Part shown: positions 37,110 to 45,366 of the stretch, one piece after another
How the letters are laid out: every line of letters begins with the position of its first letter
Position numbering within the stretch: the first letter of the stretch is position 1
Assembly: GCF_030413595.1 (NCBI RefSeq)
Contig: NZ_CP129238.1
Span: forward strand, 2,728,001-2,792,000
Origin: Planococcus liqunii
Lineage (GTDB): Bacteria > Bacillota > Bacilli > Bacillales_A > Planococcaceae
Reading direction: 5' to 3'
Length of the DNA: 64,000 nucleotides
Made by a program: the position numbers and the translations under genes
Notes under the pieces: model-generated
Database searches by the model: none
What the model was told of the DNA's origin: nothing
What the model saw: the letters and a program-made list of their open reading frames with translations, nothing else

Positions 37110-38434
37110 GTTCGGCTCCTCGCATTGTAGGAAATAATCCGGTTTCTGGCTTTATCCATTTCTCTTGCAATGCCATTATGAAAAAACAACACGTCCCCTG
37201 CCGGCTGCTCACTCGATCTTCCTGCTCGCCCGGCAATTTGAATCAAGGCCGAAGCATCAAATATCCGGTCGTCTGCTCCGACTACAGCCACTTGGACGTT
37301 TGGAATGGTGATTCCTCGCTCCAGAATGGTTGAAGTCAACAAACCTGAAACTTCGCCATTGCGCAGCTTCATTACTTTTTCTTTTCGGCGCGGATCTTGG
37401 GAGTGCACCGCTTCAATACCTGGATCTAATTTCTGAAAAAGTGCAATGCTATGGTCAATCAGATCAATAGTTGGCAAAAACAATAGAAAAGGTTCTTTTT
37501 TTCTTATCTTTTCCGTTATCCAGGCGGCTAATTTTGTAGGGATTTTGTTTTTCAACAAGTTTTTTTTATAGTTCCAGAGCGGCTTAAAGCTTGGCACGGG
37601 CAAATCATGCCCGTGAAAACGCCTGAAGATTTCGGAGCGTTCGGGAACCTTTTTTAGCAGCCGTTCCGAAGGCGTGGCCGAAACGTAAATGACTGGTGCC
37701 GTTTCTTTTTTTGCTTTTATAACTGCCCTTTCAAGGGATGCGTCATATGAATATGGAAATGCATCTGCTTCGTCCACGATCATCACATCAAAGGCAGCCT
37801 GAAAACGATAAAGCTGGTGGGTGGTCGCAATGATAATGTCTGCGAATCCCTCTTCGTATGGTGCTCCGCCATATAAAGTATGGACTTTTGTATCGGGAAA
37901 GGCCCTTTTAATGCGGGGCGACAATTCCAGGACGACATCCGTCCGCGGAGCAGCAATGCACACACGAAGCCCTTTTTGCAGCGCATTAAAAATAGGAAGA
38001 AACAACAATTCTGTTTTTCCAGCTCCGCATACGGCGTATACGAGATGGGATTTTTTTTGCTCCAAGCTCTTTGATACTTCAATAGATGCATGTTCTTGAA
38101 GTCTGGTAAGGGTGCCTGTCCAGGCGAATGAATGATTTTTCTGAGGAGGTTGGGTTGGATGCTTCCAAGTTATGAGCTCTGTGCAGGAACTGATGCGGCC
38201 CATGTTGATGCAATGCCGGCAGTAATAACACTCATCTTCGCATTTGGAGCAGTAAAATGGAATGATTTTTTGTGGGGAGTTTTCCAGGCAGCGGGCACAA
38301 ACACGTTCTTTTCCAATGCCTTTGCTAACGGCAATCAAACCGCTGGAAATGTGTTCATCGATCAAGTCTTTTGCAAAAGGGGTGAAATTCTGCAGCCAAA
38401 TTCGGCCCGTCAAAAATTCCGCCAATTCTTTCAT
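37106..38434 (-). CDS. comFA: ComFA DNA-uptake helicase/translocase
   Basis: A 442-residue superfamily-2 ATPase that pulls single-stranded DNA through the membrane channel during transformation. A zinc-binding region (CARC, CSKC, CRHC) precedes Walker A CGAGKTE, the DEAD box VDEADAFP and the helicase C motif QIAGRAGRSSEQP. The start at 38434 is preferred, with GGAAG 6 bp upstream; longer frames run into the DegV gene. Intact with comFC, it suggests the cell can take up DNA, though other com genes are outside the window. Confidence 0.93.
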   Translation of the reverse strand: MKELAEFLTGRIWLQNFTPFAKDLIDEHISSGLIAVSKGIGKERVCARCLENSPQKIIPFYCSKCEDECYYCRHCINMGRISSCTELITWKHPTQPPQKNHSFAWTGTLTRLQEHASIEVSKSLEQKKSHLVYAVCGAGKTELLFLPIFNALQKGLRVCIAAPRTDVVLELSPRIKRAFPDTKVHTLYGGAPYEEGFADIIIATTHQLYRFQAAFDVMIVDEADAFPYSYDASLERAVIKAKKETAPVIYVSATPSERLLKKVPERSEIFRRFHGHDLPVPSFKPLWNYKKNLLKNKIPTKLAAWITEKIRKKEPFLLFLPTIDLIDHSIALFQKLDPGIEAVHSQDPRRKEKVMKLRNGEVSGLLTSTILERGITIPNVQVAVVGADDRIFDASALIQIAGRAGRSSEQPAGDVLFFHNGIAREMDKARNRIISYNARSRT

Positions 38435-38472
38435 CTGCATCTTCCTTCCGAGAAGCCAGGGGCCTGGATTGG

Positions 38473-39309
38473 TTATTTCTTTACCCAACCCAAACCCATT
38501 GAACCTTCTCCTAAATGTGTACCGATCACTGGTCCGAAATACGAGATTGTGAAATCCACGTTGGGACATAAAACTTCAAGTTCTTCCCGCCATTTCTTTG
38601 CTTCTTCCGGCCGATTTGCATGGATAATGGCGGCTTCGATGGCGGCTCCGGAAGCTGCATCTTCTTGTAGCATTCCTGCAATGCGGTTCATCGCTTTTTT
38701 TCTAGTCCGGATTTTTTCAAACGGAACAATCATTTTGTTTTCAAAATGCAAAAGCGGTTTAATTTGTAGCATTCCACCGACGACTGCTTGGGCATTGGAC
38801 AGCCTTCCGCCTCTGCTTAAATGCTTTAAATCTTCAACCATGAAATAAGAGCGCATATTTTTTTTCATCTTCTGGAGCTCATCCATGATGGTTGCAGCAT
38901 CCGCTCCCGCTTGTGCCATATTGGCAGCTCTCAGCGCATAGAATCCTTGCATATAGCACGAAACTTCCGAGTCAAAGCTGTGCACACTTGCTTCTTTCAC
39001 CAGTTCATTGGCCTGCTGCGAACCTTGGAAAGTCCCGCTAATGCCGCTTGATAAATGGATTGAAACAATTTCGTCATGCTTCTGTGCCAATTCCGTGTAT
39101 AGATTTACGAATTCTCCAAGTGGCGGCTGTGAGGTTTTCGGAAATTCTTCTTTTGCTTTTTTGTAAAATTCATCTACATTCAAATTTTTCTCTTCTGCAA
39201 ATGATTCGTTCTTAAAAGTCACTTGAAGCGGAACCATGTGGATGTTTTTTTCTTTCCGGAGTTCTTCCGGCAAATACGCTGTGCTGTCCGTTACAATTGC
39301 TGTTTTCAT
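38473..39309 (-). CDS. DegV-family fatty-acid-binding protein (YviA-like)
   Basis: A 278-residue DegV/FakB protein with the TDSTAYLP start, the ligand loop SSGISGTFQGS and the LSRGGRLSNAQA segment. It differs from the DegV at 5988-6842, so the cell has at least two paralogues, commonly tuned to different fatty acids. The position between degU and comFA matches B. subtilis yviA. Confidence 0.9.
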   Translation of the reverse strand: MKTAIVTDSTAYLPEELRKEKNIHMVPLQVTFKNESFAEEKNLNVDEFYKKAKEEFPKTSQPPLGEFVNLYTELAQKHDEIVSIHLSSGISGTFQGSQQANELVKEASVHSFDSEVSCYMQGFYALRAANMAQAGADAATIMDELQKMKKNMRSYFMVEDLKHLSRGGRLSNAQAVVGGMLQIKPLLHFENKMIVPFEKIRTRKKAMNRIAGMLQEDAASGAAIEAAIIHANRPEEAKKWREELEVLCPNVDFTISYFGPVIGTHLGEGSMGLGWVKK

Positions 39310-39364
39310 ATTAAATCAGCCTCCATTGCCAGTTTACCAAAAAGAAAACTCAATAGACATATAA

Positions 39365-39398
39365 AAAAACTTCCTGGAAAAATTCCCAGAAAGTTTCT
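39365..39398 (-). terminator. terminator after the lipoprotein gene
   Basis: Imperfect hairpin AACTTTCTGGGAA / TTCCAGGAAGTT read on the minus strand, followed by TTTTTTTATA. Confidence 0.75.
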
Positions 39399-39461
39399 CT
39401 ACATGCATTTGTTCCAGCCAGCATTTTTAAACTTAGGCCAGCTTCAGGACTAGGAGGGTTT

Positions 39462-40022
39462 TCATTGGTTGCCGATAAAGTGCAAGCTGCTGACACGCCA
39501 TTCATTTCCTTCTTTTTTGAAGACAACTACTTGGCGCCCCGATTGCTCAGTGGCTTTTTCGGAATTCGGATCCTTCACAGTTACGATGTTTGTCGCATAT
39601 ACTTCAGCTCTATTTTCTTCATACTTCACGATGGTTTCATCGCTCGTTTTGTAAGTTGTATCATAAGCCGCAAAAGTATCTTCCAATGCTTTTCGGTCTT
39701 CTTCCCGGTCAAAGCCTTCAGGATTTTCCGAAATGACATTCATGTAACGATCCAGATTTTCTGCATTAAAAGCGTCAATATATTCCTGGTAAGCCGCTAG
39801 AATGGCAGCCGCCTCTTCTGCAGGCACATCTGCTTCTATAACTTTCCCATCGTCTCCCAATGTGAACCCTACTTCTTTATCTTCAATGCCATGGTCGACT
39901 GCATTATTTTCATTCGCTGAATTCCCATCATTCGCTGTATTCTGGTTTCCAGTAGCTTCCTCTGAATTCGAGCATGCAGCCAGCATGAGCAATAGGGCGA
40001 GAACAATCATTATTTTTTTCAT
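39462..40022 (-). CDS. lipoprotein with NTF2/SnoaL-like domain
   Basis: A 186-residue lipoprotein: signal with lipobox LAAC at about 15-18, a low-complexity Asn/Glu-rich linker to about 45, then an NTF2-like fold (AAYQEYIDAFNAENLDRYM ... VVVFKKEGNEWRVSSLHF). Such domains often bind small ligands or act as structural modules; no catalytic residues can be assigned. The ATG at 40022 is 8 bp after AGGAGG; the preceding GTG is poorly spaced. It stands alone between degU and the DegV gene, with its own terminator. Confidence 0.8.
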   Translation of the reverse strand: MKKIMIVLALLLMLAACSNSEEATGNQNTANDGNSANENNAVDHGIEDKEVGFTLGDDGKVIEADVPAEEAAAILAAYQEYIDAFNAENLDRYMNVISENPEGFDREEDRKALEDTFAAYDTTYKTSDETIVKYEENRAEVYATNIVTVKDPNSEKATEQSGRQVVVFKKEGNEWRVSSLHFIGNQ

Positions 40023-40102
40023 CACACATACCTCCTGCGGTTCATTTTGACATAGGGCCTCATTAAATACAATGAAGAAACTGTGTCAAATTCCTTTCAC
40101 CA

Positions 40103-40134
40103 AAAAAGGCTTGCAGCAAGCCGCAAGCCTTTTT
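40103..40134 (-). terminator. terminator after degU
   Basis: A 12-bp stem AAAAAGGCTTGC / GCAAGCCTTTTT with an 8-nt loop, directly after the degU end. Confidence 0.85.
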
Positions 40135-40146
40135 AAGAGTGATTTT

Positions 40147-40821
40147 TTATCTTACTTCAACCCAGCCGTTTTTAATCGCTGTCACTACCGCTTGTGTGCG
40201 GTCATTCACTTGCATTTTTTGTAAAATGCTCGAAACATGGTTTTTAACCGTTTTTTCAGAGATGAACAATGTTTCTCCGATTACCCGGTTGCTTTGGCCA
40301 TCCGTCAATAATTGAAGGACTTCACTTTCACGTTTCGTCAGCAAATGGTAAGGCCGACGGATTTCTGTTTGGTGGAACGAACCCTTGTTTTCGCGTTCGC
40401 TTAATCTGCGGAACTCCATTACCAGGTTGCGGGTCACTTTTGGATGCAGATACGAGCCGCCTTTTGCCACGACTTTGATGGCTTGGATGATCGCTTCTGC
40501 GTCCATCTCTTTTAGCATGTAGCCAAGCGCCCCGGTCTTCAAAGCATGGGTAACATACGATTCATCATCATGAATTGACAGCATAATGACTTTTGCATCC
40601 GGGTAATTCTCCATCAATTCACCCGTTGCTTCTACACCATTTTTCTGCGGCATATTAATATCCATTAATACCACATCAGGGCGGTGCTCTTCATATAATT
40701 TCGTCACTTCTGTGCCGTCTCCGCCTTCTGCGACAACTTCAAACGAATCTTCAAAGTCAAGAATTCGTTTTACCCCTTCGCGGAATAGCTGGTGATCATC
40801 AATAATAATAATTTTTGTCAT
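40147..40821 (-). CDS. degU: response regulator DegU
   Basis: A 224-residue NarL-type regulator. Receiver domain with phospho-acceptor Asp54 in VLMDINMP and acidic IIIDDH near 5-10; LuxR-type helix-turn-helix at 155-215 ([40 protein letters not shown]). In Bacillus DegU controls exoenzymes, competence, biofilm and motility. It is 27 bp after degS on the same transcript and sits near comFA, a known DegU-linked region. Confidence 0.96.
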   Translation of the reverse strand: MTKIIIIDDHQLFREGVKRILDFEDSFEVVAEGGDGTEVTKLYEEHRPDVVLMDINMPQKNGVEATGELMENYPDAKVIMLSIHDDESYVTHALKTGALGYMLKEMDAEAIIQAIKVVAKGGSYLHPKVTRNLVMEFRRLSERENKGSFHQTEIRRPYHLLTKRESEVLQLLTDGQSNRVIGETLFISEKTVKNHVSSILQKMQVNDRTQAVVTAIKNGWVEVR

Positions 40822-40848
40822 TATGTTGTCCTCCTCAAATACCTTATC

Positions 40849-41994
40849 TTATCCATCCGTTTTCAACGGGATTTGAAACATCAACACTGTTCCGTTCCCC
40901 AGAGATGAGTTTATGTAAAAATCGCCGTCTACTAAATCAATGCGTTCTTTCATTCCGATCAAGCCGAATGATTGGTTCTTTACAATGCTTTGGTCGAACC
41001 CTGAACCGTTGTCTTTTACTACCAGGGTGACATGGTCTTTTAGCCATTCCACTTTTACTTCTATGGACGAAGCTTTGCCATGCCGGATGGCATTTGAAAC
41101 GGCTTCCTGCACCAATCTGAAAATCGACGTTTCGTAATTTCCAGGCAGCCTGACTTCTTTTCCGCTTGTATGGAACAGCAGCCGAGTTCCCTGGTTGTAG
41201 TCTTCAATTGTTTCCAAGTATTTTTTCAGTGTCGGGACAAGCCCCAAATCGTCGAGAGCCATCGGACGCAAGTCGTAAATGATTCTTCTGACTTCAGTAA
41301 GTGCATCCCGGACCATTTCTTTTAACGAAGATATTTCTTTAAAAGCCGGTTCCGGCCCTTTTTCCCTGTAAGTTCTTTCAATCAAATCAGAGCGCAGCAG
41401 TACATTTGCCATCATTTGGGCGGGCCCGTCATGAATTTCCCGGGACAGCCGTTTACGCTCTTCTTCTTGCGCTTCAATAATCCGAAGGCTATAATCTTGC
41501 TTTAGCTTAACGCTGTCAACCGCCTCGCCAATCTCGTGATGGTCAGAACCCAAATAATTGATGGTGATATTCAATCGGTTGACCAGATGTTCTGCCCGTT
41601 CAATCGTCTGAAGCAGTGCCTGCAGCCTGCGCTGCAGCCGATCCCTTTTTTGGCGGTACTGTTTTTCTTCCGAACGGTTAACTGACAGCTGGACTTGAAG
41701 TTCATTAGCCTGTTCATAGGCCTGCCTCACTTGGCTTTCGGAGAAAGAATTAAAAGACTGAGATACTTCAGCAAGGCGCCTGCGAGCCGCCCGGGTCTTT
41801 TCTTCCAGCGAATCCCCGGTTTTGATTACCCGGGTGATATTCGTTCGCACATCTTCAAGTTCATCTTTCATATCTTCATAACTTTGGCGACTTTTTTCAC
41901 TGATGACAAAAATATCCTGCTTAGAACTTTCCATTTTTTCAAGTACATCTTCAAAAATGGAATTTAAGGCTTTAACATCGAATTTTTTAGCCAT
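40849..41994 (-). CDS. degS: sensor histidine kinase DegS
   Basis: A 381-residue soluble kinase without membrane segments, as in Bacillus DegS. An N-terminal coiled-coil sensor region (1-160), then the HisKA_3 helix with phospho-acceptor His188 in LSREIHDGPAQ, then the HATPase domain (VQEAVSNAIRHGKAS, VKDNGSGFD, FGLIGMKERI). Partner of the adjacent DegU. It is divergent from yvyE across a 159-bp promoter region. Confidence 0.96.
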   Translation of the reverse strand: MAKKFDVKALNSIFEDVLEKMESSKQDIFVISEKSRQSYEDMKDELEDVRTNITRVIKTGDSLEEKTRAARRRLAEVSQSFNSFSESQVRQAYEQANELQVQLSVNRSEEKQYRQKRDRLQRRLQALLQTIERAEHLVNRLNITINYLGSDHHEIGEAVDSVKLKQDYSLRIIEAQEEERKRLSREIHDGPAQMMANVLLRSDLIERTYREKGPEPAFKEISSLKEMVRDALTEVRRIIYDLRPMALDDLGLVPTLKKYLETIEDYNQGTRLLFHTSGKEVRLPGNYETSIFRLVQEAVSNAIRHGKASSIEVKVEWLKDHVTLVVKDNGSGFDQSIVKNQSFGLIGMKERIDLVDGDFYINSSLGNGTVLMFQIPLKTDG

Positions 41995-42153
41995 TTTAAA
42001 ACCGCCTTAGCTATACTTAACTGTGTATTCGGGAAAATTCCTTGCACCTTTATGCCTGTTACAGCTTACACAAGTATACCACTTTGTAAGCAACGGCGTA
42101 TTAAAAACACATTACAAATTGTCTGATTACATTTTACACCAGGAGGAGTCAAA

Positions 42154-42789
42154 ATGCGAGAAAATTACAAAACTATCGGCGAATTAACAGAATGTGAAAT
42201 TATTATACAAAAATCACGTTTTATTGGCTATGCTAAGCGGGCTGAAACTGAAAAAGAGGCTTTGGAATTTATCGAATCGATTAAAGCAAAACACCGCTCC
42301 GCCAATCATAATTGCTCTGCCTATTTAATAGGAGAACACGATTCGATCCAAAAAGCGAATGATGACGGTGAACCAAGCGGCACTGCCGGTTTTCCTATGT
42401 TGGAAGTATTAAAAAAACAAGGCTTAAAAGATGCAGTTGTCGTCGTTACCCGCTATTTTGGCGGCATTAAACTGGGAGGCGGCGGCTTGATCCGTGCATA
42501 CGGCAAAGCAACGACAGAAGCAATTGCAGCATCGGGCGTGGTTGAACGCAGGCTTCATTATTTGATGAAGGTGGCAATTGATTACAACTGGCTCGGGAAA
42601 ATGGAAAATGAAGTCCGGAATTCTGACTACCCATTAAAAGACATTCAGTATACGGACGGAGTCGCGCTACTGATCTATGTGCCAAGAGATAAAAGGGATG
42701 ATTTTACCGGCTGGATCAATGAAATGACGAATGGGCAAGCTACCATTGAGAGCTTGAAAAGCGAATTTCTGGAATTTAAAATCCATTAA
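42154..42789 (+). CDS. yvyE: YvyE/IMPACT family protein (UPF0029)
   Basis: A 211-residue YigZ-type protein. N-terminal IMPACT domain with KSRFIGYAKRAETEKEAL, DDGEPSGTAGFPML and TRYFGGIKLGGGGLIRAYG; C-terminal DUF1949. Function in bacteria is unsettled (RNA or ribosome related has been proposed). AGGAGGAGTC precedes the ATG. The place beside degS and the LCP gene matches B. subtilis. Confidence 0.93.
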   Translation: MRENYKTIGELTECEIIIQKSRFIGYAKRAETEKEALEFIESIKAKHRSANHNCSAYLIGEHDSIQKANDDGEPSGTAGFPMLEVLKKQGLKDAVVVVTRYFGGIKLGGGGLIRAYGKATTEAIAASGVVERRLHYLMKVAIDYNWLGKMENEVRNSDYPLKDIQYTDGVALLIYVPRDKRDDFTGWINEMTNGQATIESLKSEFLEFKIH

Positions 42790-42946
42790 TCATTTTCATT
42801 TACGGATTTCCTGTCTCACTGTATAATAGACAGAACCAAAGTAACTATGTACGAAAGTCCTACAAAATTCACTTATACATTTGAAAGTTTGGATGAAGCC
42901 AATTGACTATTCGGTTAGCCCATTCCGAGATAGAGGAGCTATAACC

Positions 42947-43984
42947 ATGAATCGTAAAAAACACCGGAAAACCAAGTCGAGAAGGTTGGCCATTAAAATT
43001 GCTGCTATAATGATTGTTTCGGTACTTGTTTGCGGCTCGGCTTTTGGGATCTATTTATTGAAAAAAGCAGAGTTGGCGGCCGACCGGTCGTTTGAAACAG
43101 CGGGCGACCGCGAAATGTCTGATTTGCGAGATGAACAAGTAGAGCCGTTGCACGATAATGTGTCTATTTTATTCATCGGTGTAGATGACAGTGAAAAACG
43201 GGATCAAGACACGGATAATATCAGATCGGACGCGCTGGTTCTTGCTACGTTAAACAATGCGGATAAATCGATTAAGTTGGTAAGCATTCCGCGTGATACT
43301 TATGCTTATATACCAGATGCTGGACATGAAGATAAAATTACTCATGCCTATGCGTTGAATGGACCAAGCTCTACAATCGAAAGTGTTGAAGAGTTATTGG
43401 AAGTTCCAGTTGACTACTATGTACGAATGAATTTCGATGCTTTCATTGATGTGGTAGATGCACTTGATGGCATTGAGGTGAATGTGCCTTATGATTTTAA
43501 GGAACAGGATGAAAACGACAAAAAGAATGCCATTGTTTTAAAAGAGGGTTATCAGACTTTAAACGGAAGCGAAGCACTTGCACTAGCTAGAACCCGACAT
43601 TACGATAACGATATCGAGCGCGGAAAACGCCAACAAGTAATTATTGAAAGCATTATGGATAAAATTTTATCAACTTCTTCTCTAACAAAATACGGAGATG
43701 TTATCGATGCCATTGGCGATAATATGAAAACCAACTTGACTTTCAAGAATATGCAGTCATTTTTTGAATATGCCAAGGAGGGTAAGCCTTATATAGATAC
43801 ACTGACTTTAGATGGACAAGATGATATGTCTACAGGTATTTATTATTGGCAACTTAATGAAGAATCTTTAAATGAAGTTCAAGATATATTACAAAGTCAT
43901 TTAGGGCTTCAACCAGATACCTCCACTCTTTCGGACAATAGTGAAACTGATTTAGCCGAACGAATGACAAAGGATGATTTCTAA
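42947..43984 (+). CDS. LytR-CpsA-Psr family cell-wall polymer ligase (TagU-like)
   Basis: A 345-residue membrane-anchored enzyme that moves teichoic acid or other phosphoglycans from undecaprenyl phosphate to peptidoglycan. One membrane helix at about 16-37 follows a basic tail; the LCP domain shows FIGVDDSEKRD, RSDALVLATLN, SIPRDTYAYIP and the ARTRHYDNDIERGKRQQ segment with its pyrophosphate-binding Arg residues. The ATG at 42947 follows GAGGAGCTATAACC. It is convergent with tagO, which makes the lipid-linked precursor of the same pathway. Confidence 0.92.
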   Translation: MNRKKHRKTKSRRLAIKIAAIMIVSVLVCGSAFGIYLLKKAELAADRSFETAGDREMSDLRDEQVEPLHDNVSILFIGVDDSEKRDQDTDNIRSDALVLATLNNADKSIKLVSIPRDTYAYIPDAGHEDKITHAYALNGPSSTIESVEELLEVPVDYYVRMNFDAFIDVVDALDGIEVNVPYDFKEQDENDKKNAIVLKEGYQTLNGSEALALARTRHYDNDIERGKRQQVIIESIMDKILSTSSLTKYGDVIDAIGDNMKTNLTFKNMQSFFEYAKEGKPYIDTLTLDGQDDMSTGIYYWQLNEESLNEVQDILQSHLGLQPDTSTLSDNSETDLAERMTKDDF

Positions 43985-43985
43985 T

Positions 43986-44002
43986 CTGCAGCTTTGCTGC
44001 AG
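43986..44002 (+). terminator. terminator after the LCP gene
   Basis: CTGCAGC-TTT-GCTGCAG followed by TTTTTT, directly at the LCP stop. Confidence 0.85.
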
Positions 44003-44017
44003 TTTTTTCTTGTACAC

Positions 44018-44060
44018 AAAAAGATCGACAGCTAGATTCTACTTAGCTGTCGATCTTTTT
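44018..44060. terminator. second, bidirectional terminator between the LCP gene and tagO
   Basis: A perfect 17-bp stem (core GATCGACAGCTA) with a 9-nt loop, A-rich on the left and T-rich on the right, so it works for both convergent genes. Confidence 0.9.
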
Positions 44061-45135
44061 ATTTTCCAATAAATTTAACAAGGTTAATTAGTGGACGATA
44101 GTTCTTACCAGCCAAACCAACTACCTCTACAAACAATTCAATTGCGACAAGCATAACACTAATGAGTAAAATTCCGCCCCACAAAGTAGCTTGGGAAAAC
44201 AATAAAGCCGCCAATCCGAACAATGCCGCAATCCCATAAATAATCAATACTGTCTGACGATGGGAAAATCCAATGTTCAATAAGCAGTGATGCAAATGTG
44301 ACTTATCTGCTGCTGAAATTGACTGTTTTTCCCGGACTCTTCGGACTATAGCAAAAAATGTATCGGAGATTGGTACTCCTAGCATAATGATCGGTATAAT
44401 TAATGCTACTACCGTTACGTTCTTGAAACCCATGAGAGCAAGTACTGAAATCATAAATCCTAAAAATAATGCTCCTGTATCACCCATAAAAATTTTCGCC
44501 GGATGGAAATTGTAAAATAAGAATCCCATAGAACTGGCTGCTAGAATTGCAGCAGAAGCAAGTACAAAAGGATCACCCATGATAAAAGCCATAATTGCTA
44601 AAGTAACTAAAGCGATCGTTGAGACTCCTGCAGCCAGACCATCTAGTCCGTCAATAAGGTTAATAGCATTTGTTATCCCAATAATCCAGATAATAGTTAA
44701 AGGAATACTGAAATACCCAAAATCCAACTCGCCGCCAAATGGTAAATTAATGAAGGAAATCTCCAATCCCCCGCCAATTACAACAATAGCAGCAGCGACA
44801 AACTGCCCTAATAATTTCGCCTTTGCTGTAATTTCGTACATATCATCTAGAAAACCAGTTATTGTTATAAGCAATGCTCCAATTAATATTGCAATAGAAA
44901 TTGGAATGAAAGCTGGTTCTACAGCGTTTGAAATGGATTCTTCAGGCGTAAAGATAAAATAACTTATTACAAAAGAACCAAATATAGCTAAACCGCCTAA
45001 ACGCGGCATTATTCTCGCATGAACTTTTCGATAATTTGGACGGTCAACTGCTCCTATCCGGAATGCTAACCGCTTAACAATCGGAGTCAGAACTATTGAA
45101 GCAATAAATGCTATAACCAATGTTAGGTAAAGCAT
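44059..45135 (-). CDS. tagO: undecaprenyl-phosphate GlcNAc-1-phosphate transferase, TagO
   Basis: A 358-residue polyprenol-phosphate glycosyltransferase with about eleven helices that starts wall teichoic acid or secondary cell-wall polymer synthesis. MraY/WecA motifs: VHARIMPRLGGLAI, NAINLIDGLDGLAAG (catalytic Asp pair), FMGDTGALFLGFM and the HLHHCLLNIGFSHRQTV loop. With the LCP enzyme and the SecA2/SlaP genes next door, this corner of the genome serves the outer envelope. Confidence 0.94.
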   Translation of the reverse strand: MLYLTLVIAFIASIVLTPIVKRLAFRIGAVDRPNYRKVHARIMPRLGGLAIFGSFVISYFIFTPEESISNAVEPAFIPISIAILIGALLITITGFLDDMYEITAKAKLLGQFVAAAIVVIGGGLEISFINLPFGGELDFGYFSIPLTIIWIIGITNAINLIDGLDGLAAGVSTIALVTLAIMAFIMGDPFVLASAAILAASSMGFLFYNFHPAKIFMGDTGALFLGFMISVLALMGFKNVTVVALIIPIIMLGVPISDTFFAIVRRVREKQSISAADKSHLHHCLLNIGFSHRQTVLIIYGIAALFGLAALLFSQATLWGGILLISVMLVAIELFVEVVGLAGKNYRPLINLVKFIGK

Positions 45136-45366
45136 GTCTTTCCTCCTTACTTCTTACTTCTAAATTTCACATATCTATCCATATTGATTATAACATATCT
45201 TATAAATAAATAAAGGCATTTGCCAACGTTATGTCAATTAATCACTTCTTCTGAATTTAAGACGTCTCTTAATTCAAAAGGTTTCTTCGAGATTGAATGG
45301 AGTTTATGGGTAAAGTTTGATAAAATAGTTAAGTATTAACAGAGCCAACAAAGGAGACTACTATAC

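Noticed and set aside
43986..44060. Two hairpins between the LCP gene and tagO as a structured RNA.
   Set aside because: Each has a T run and the place of an ordinary terminator between convergent genes.
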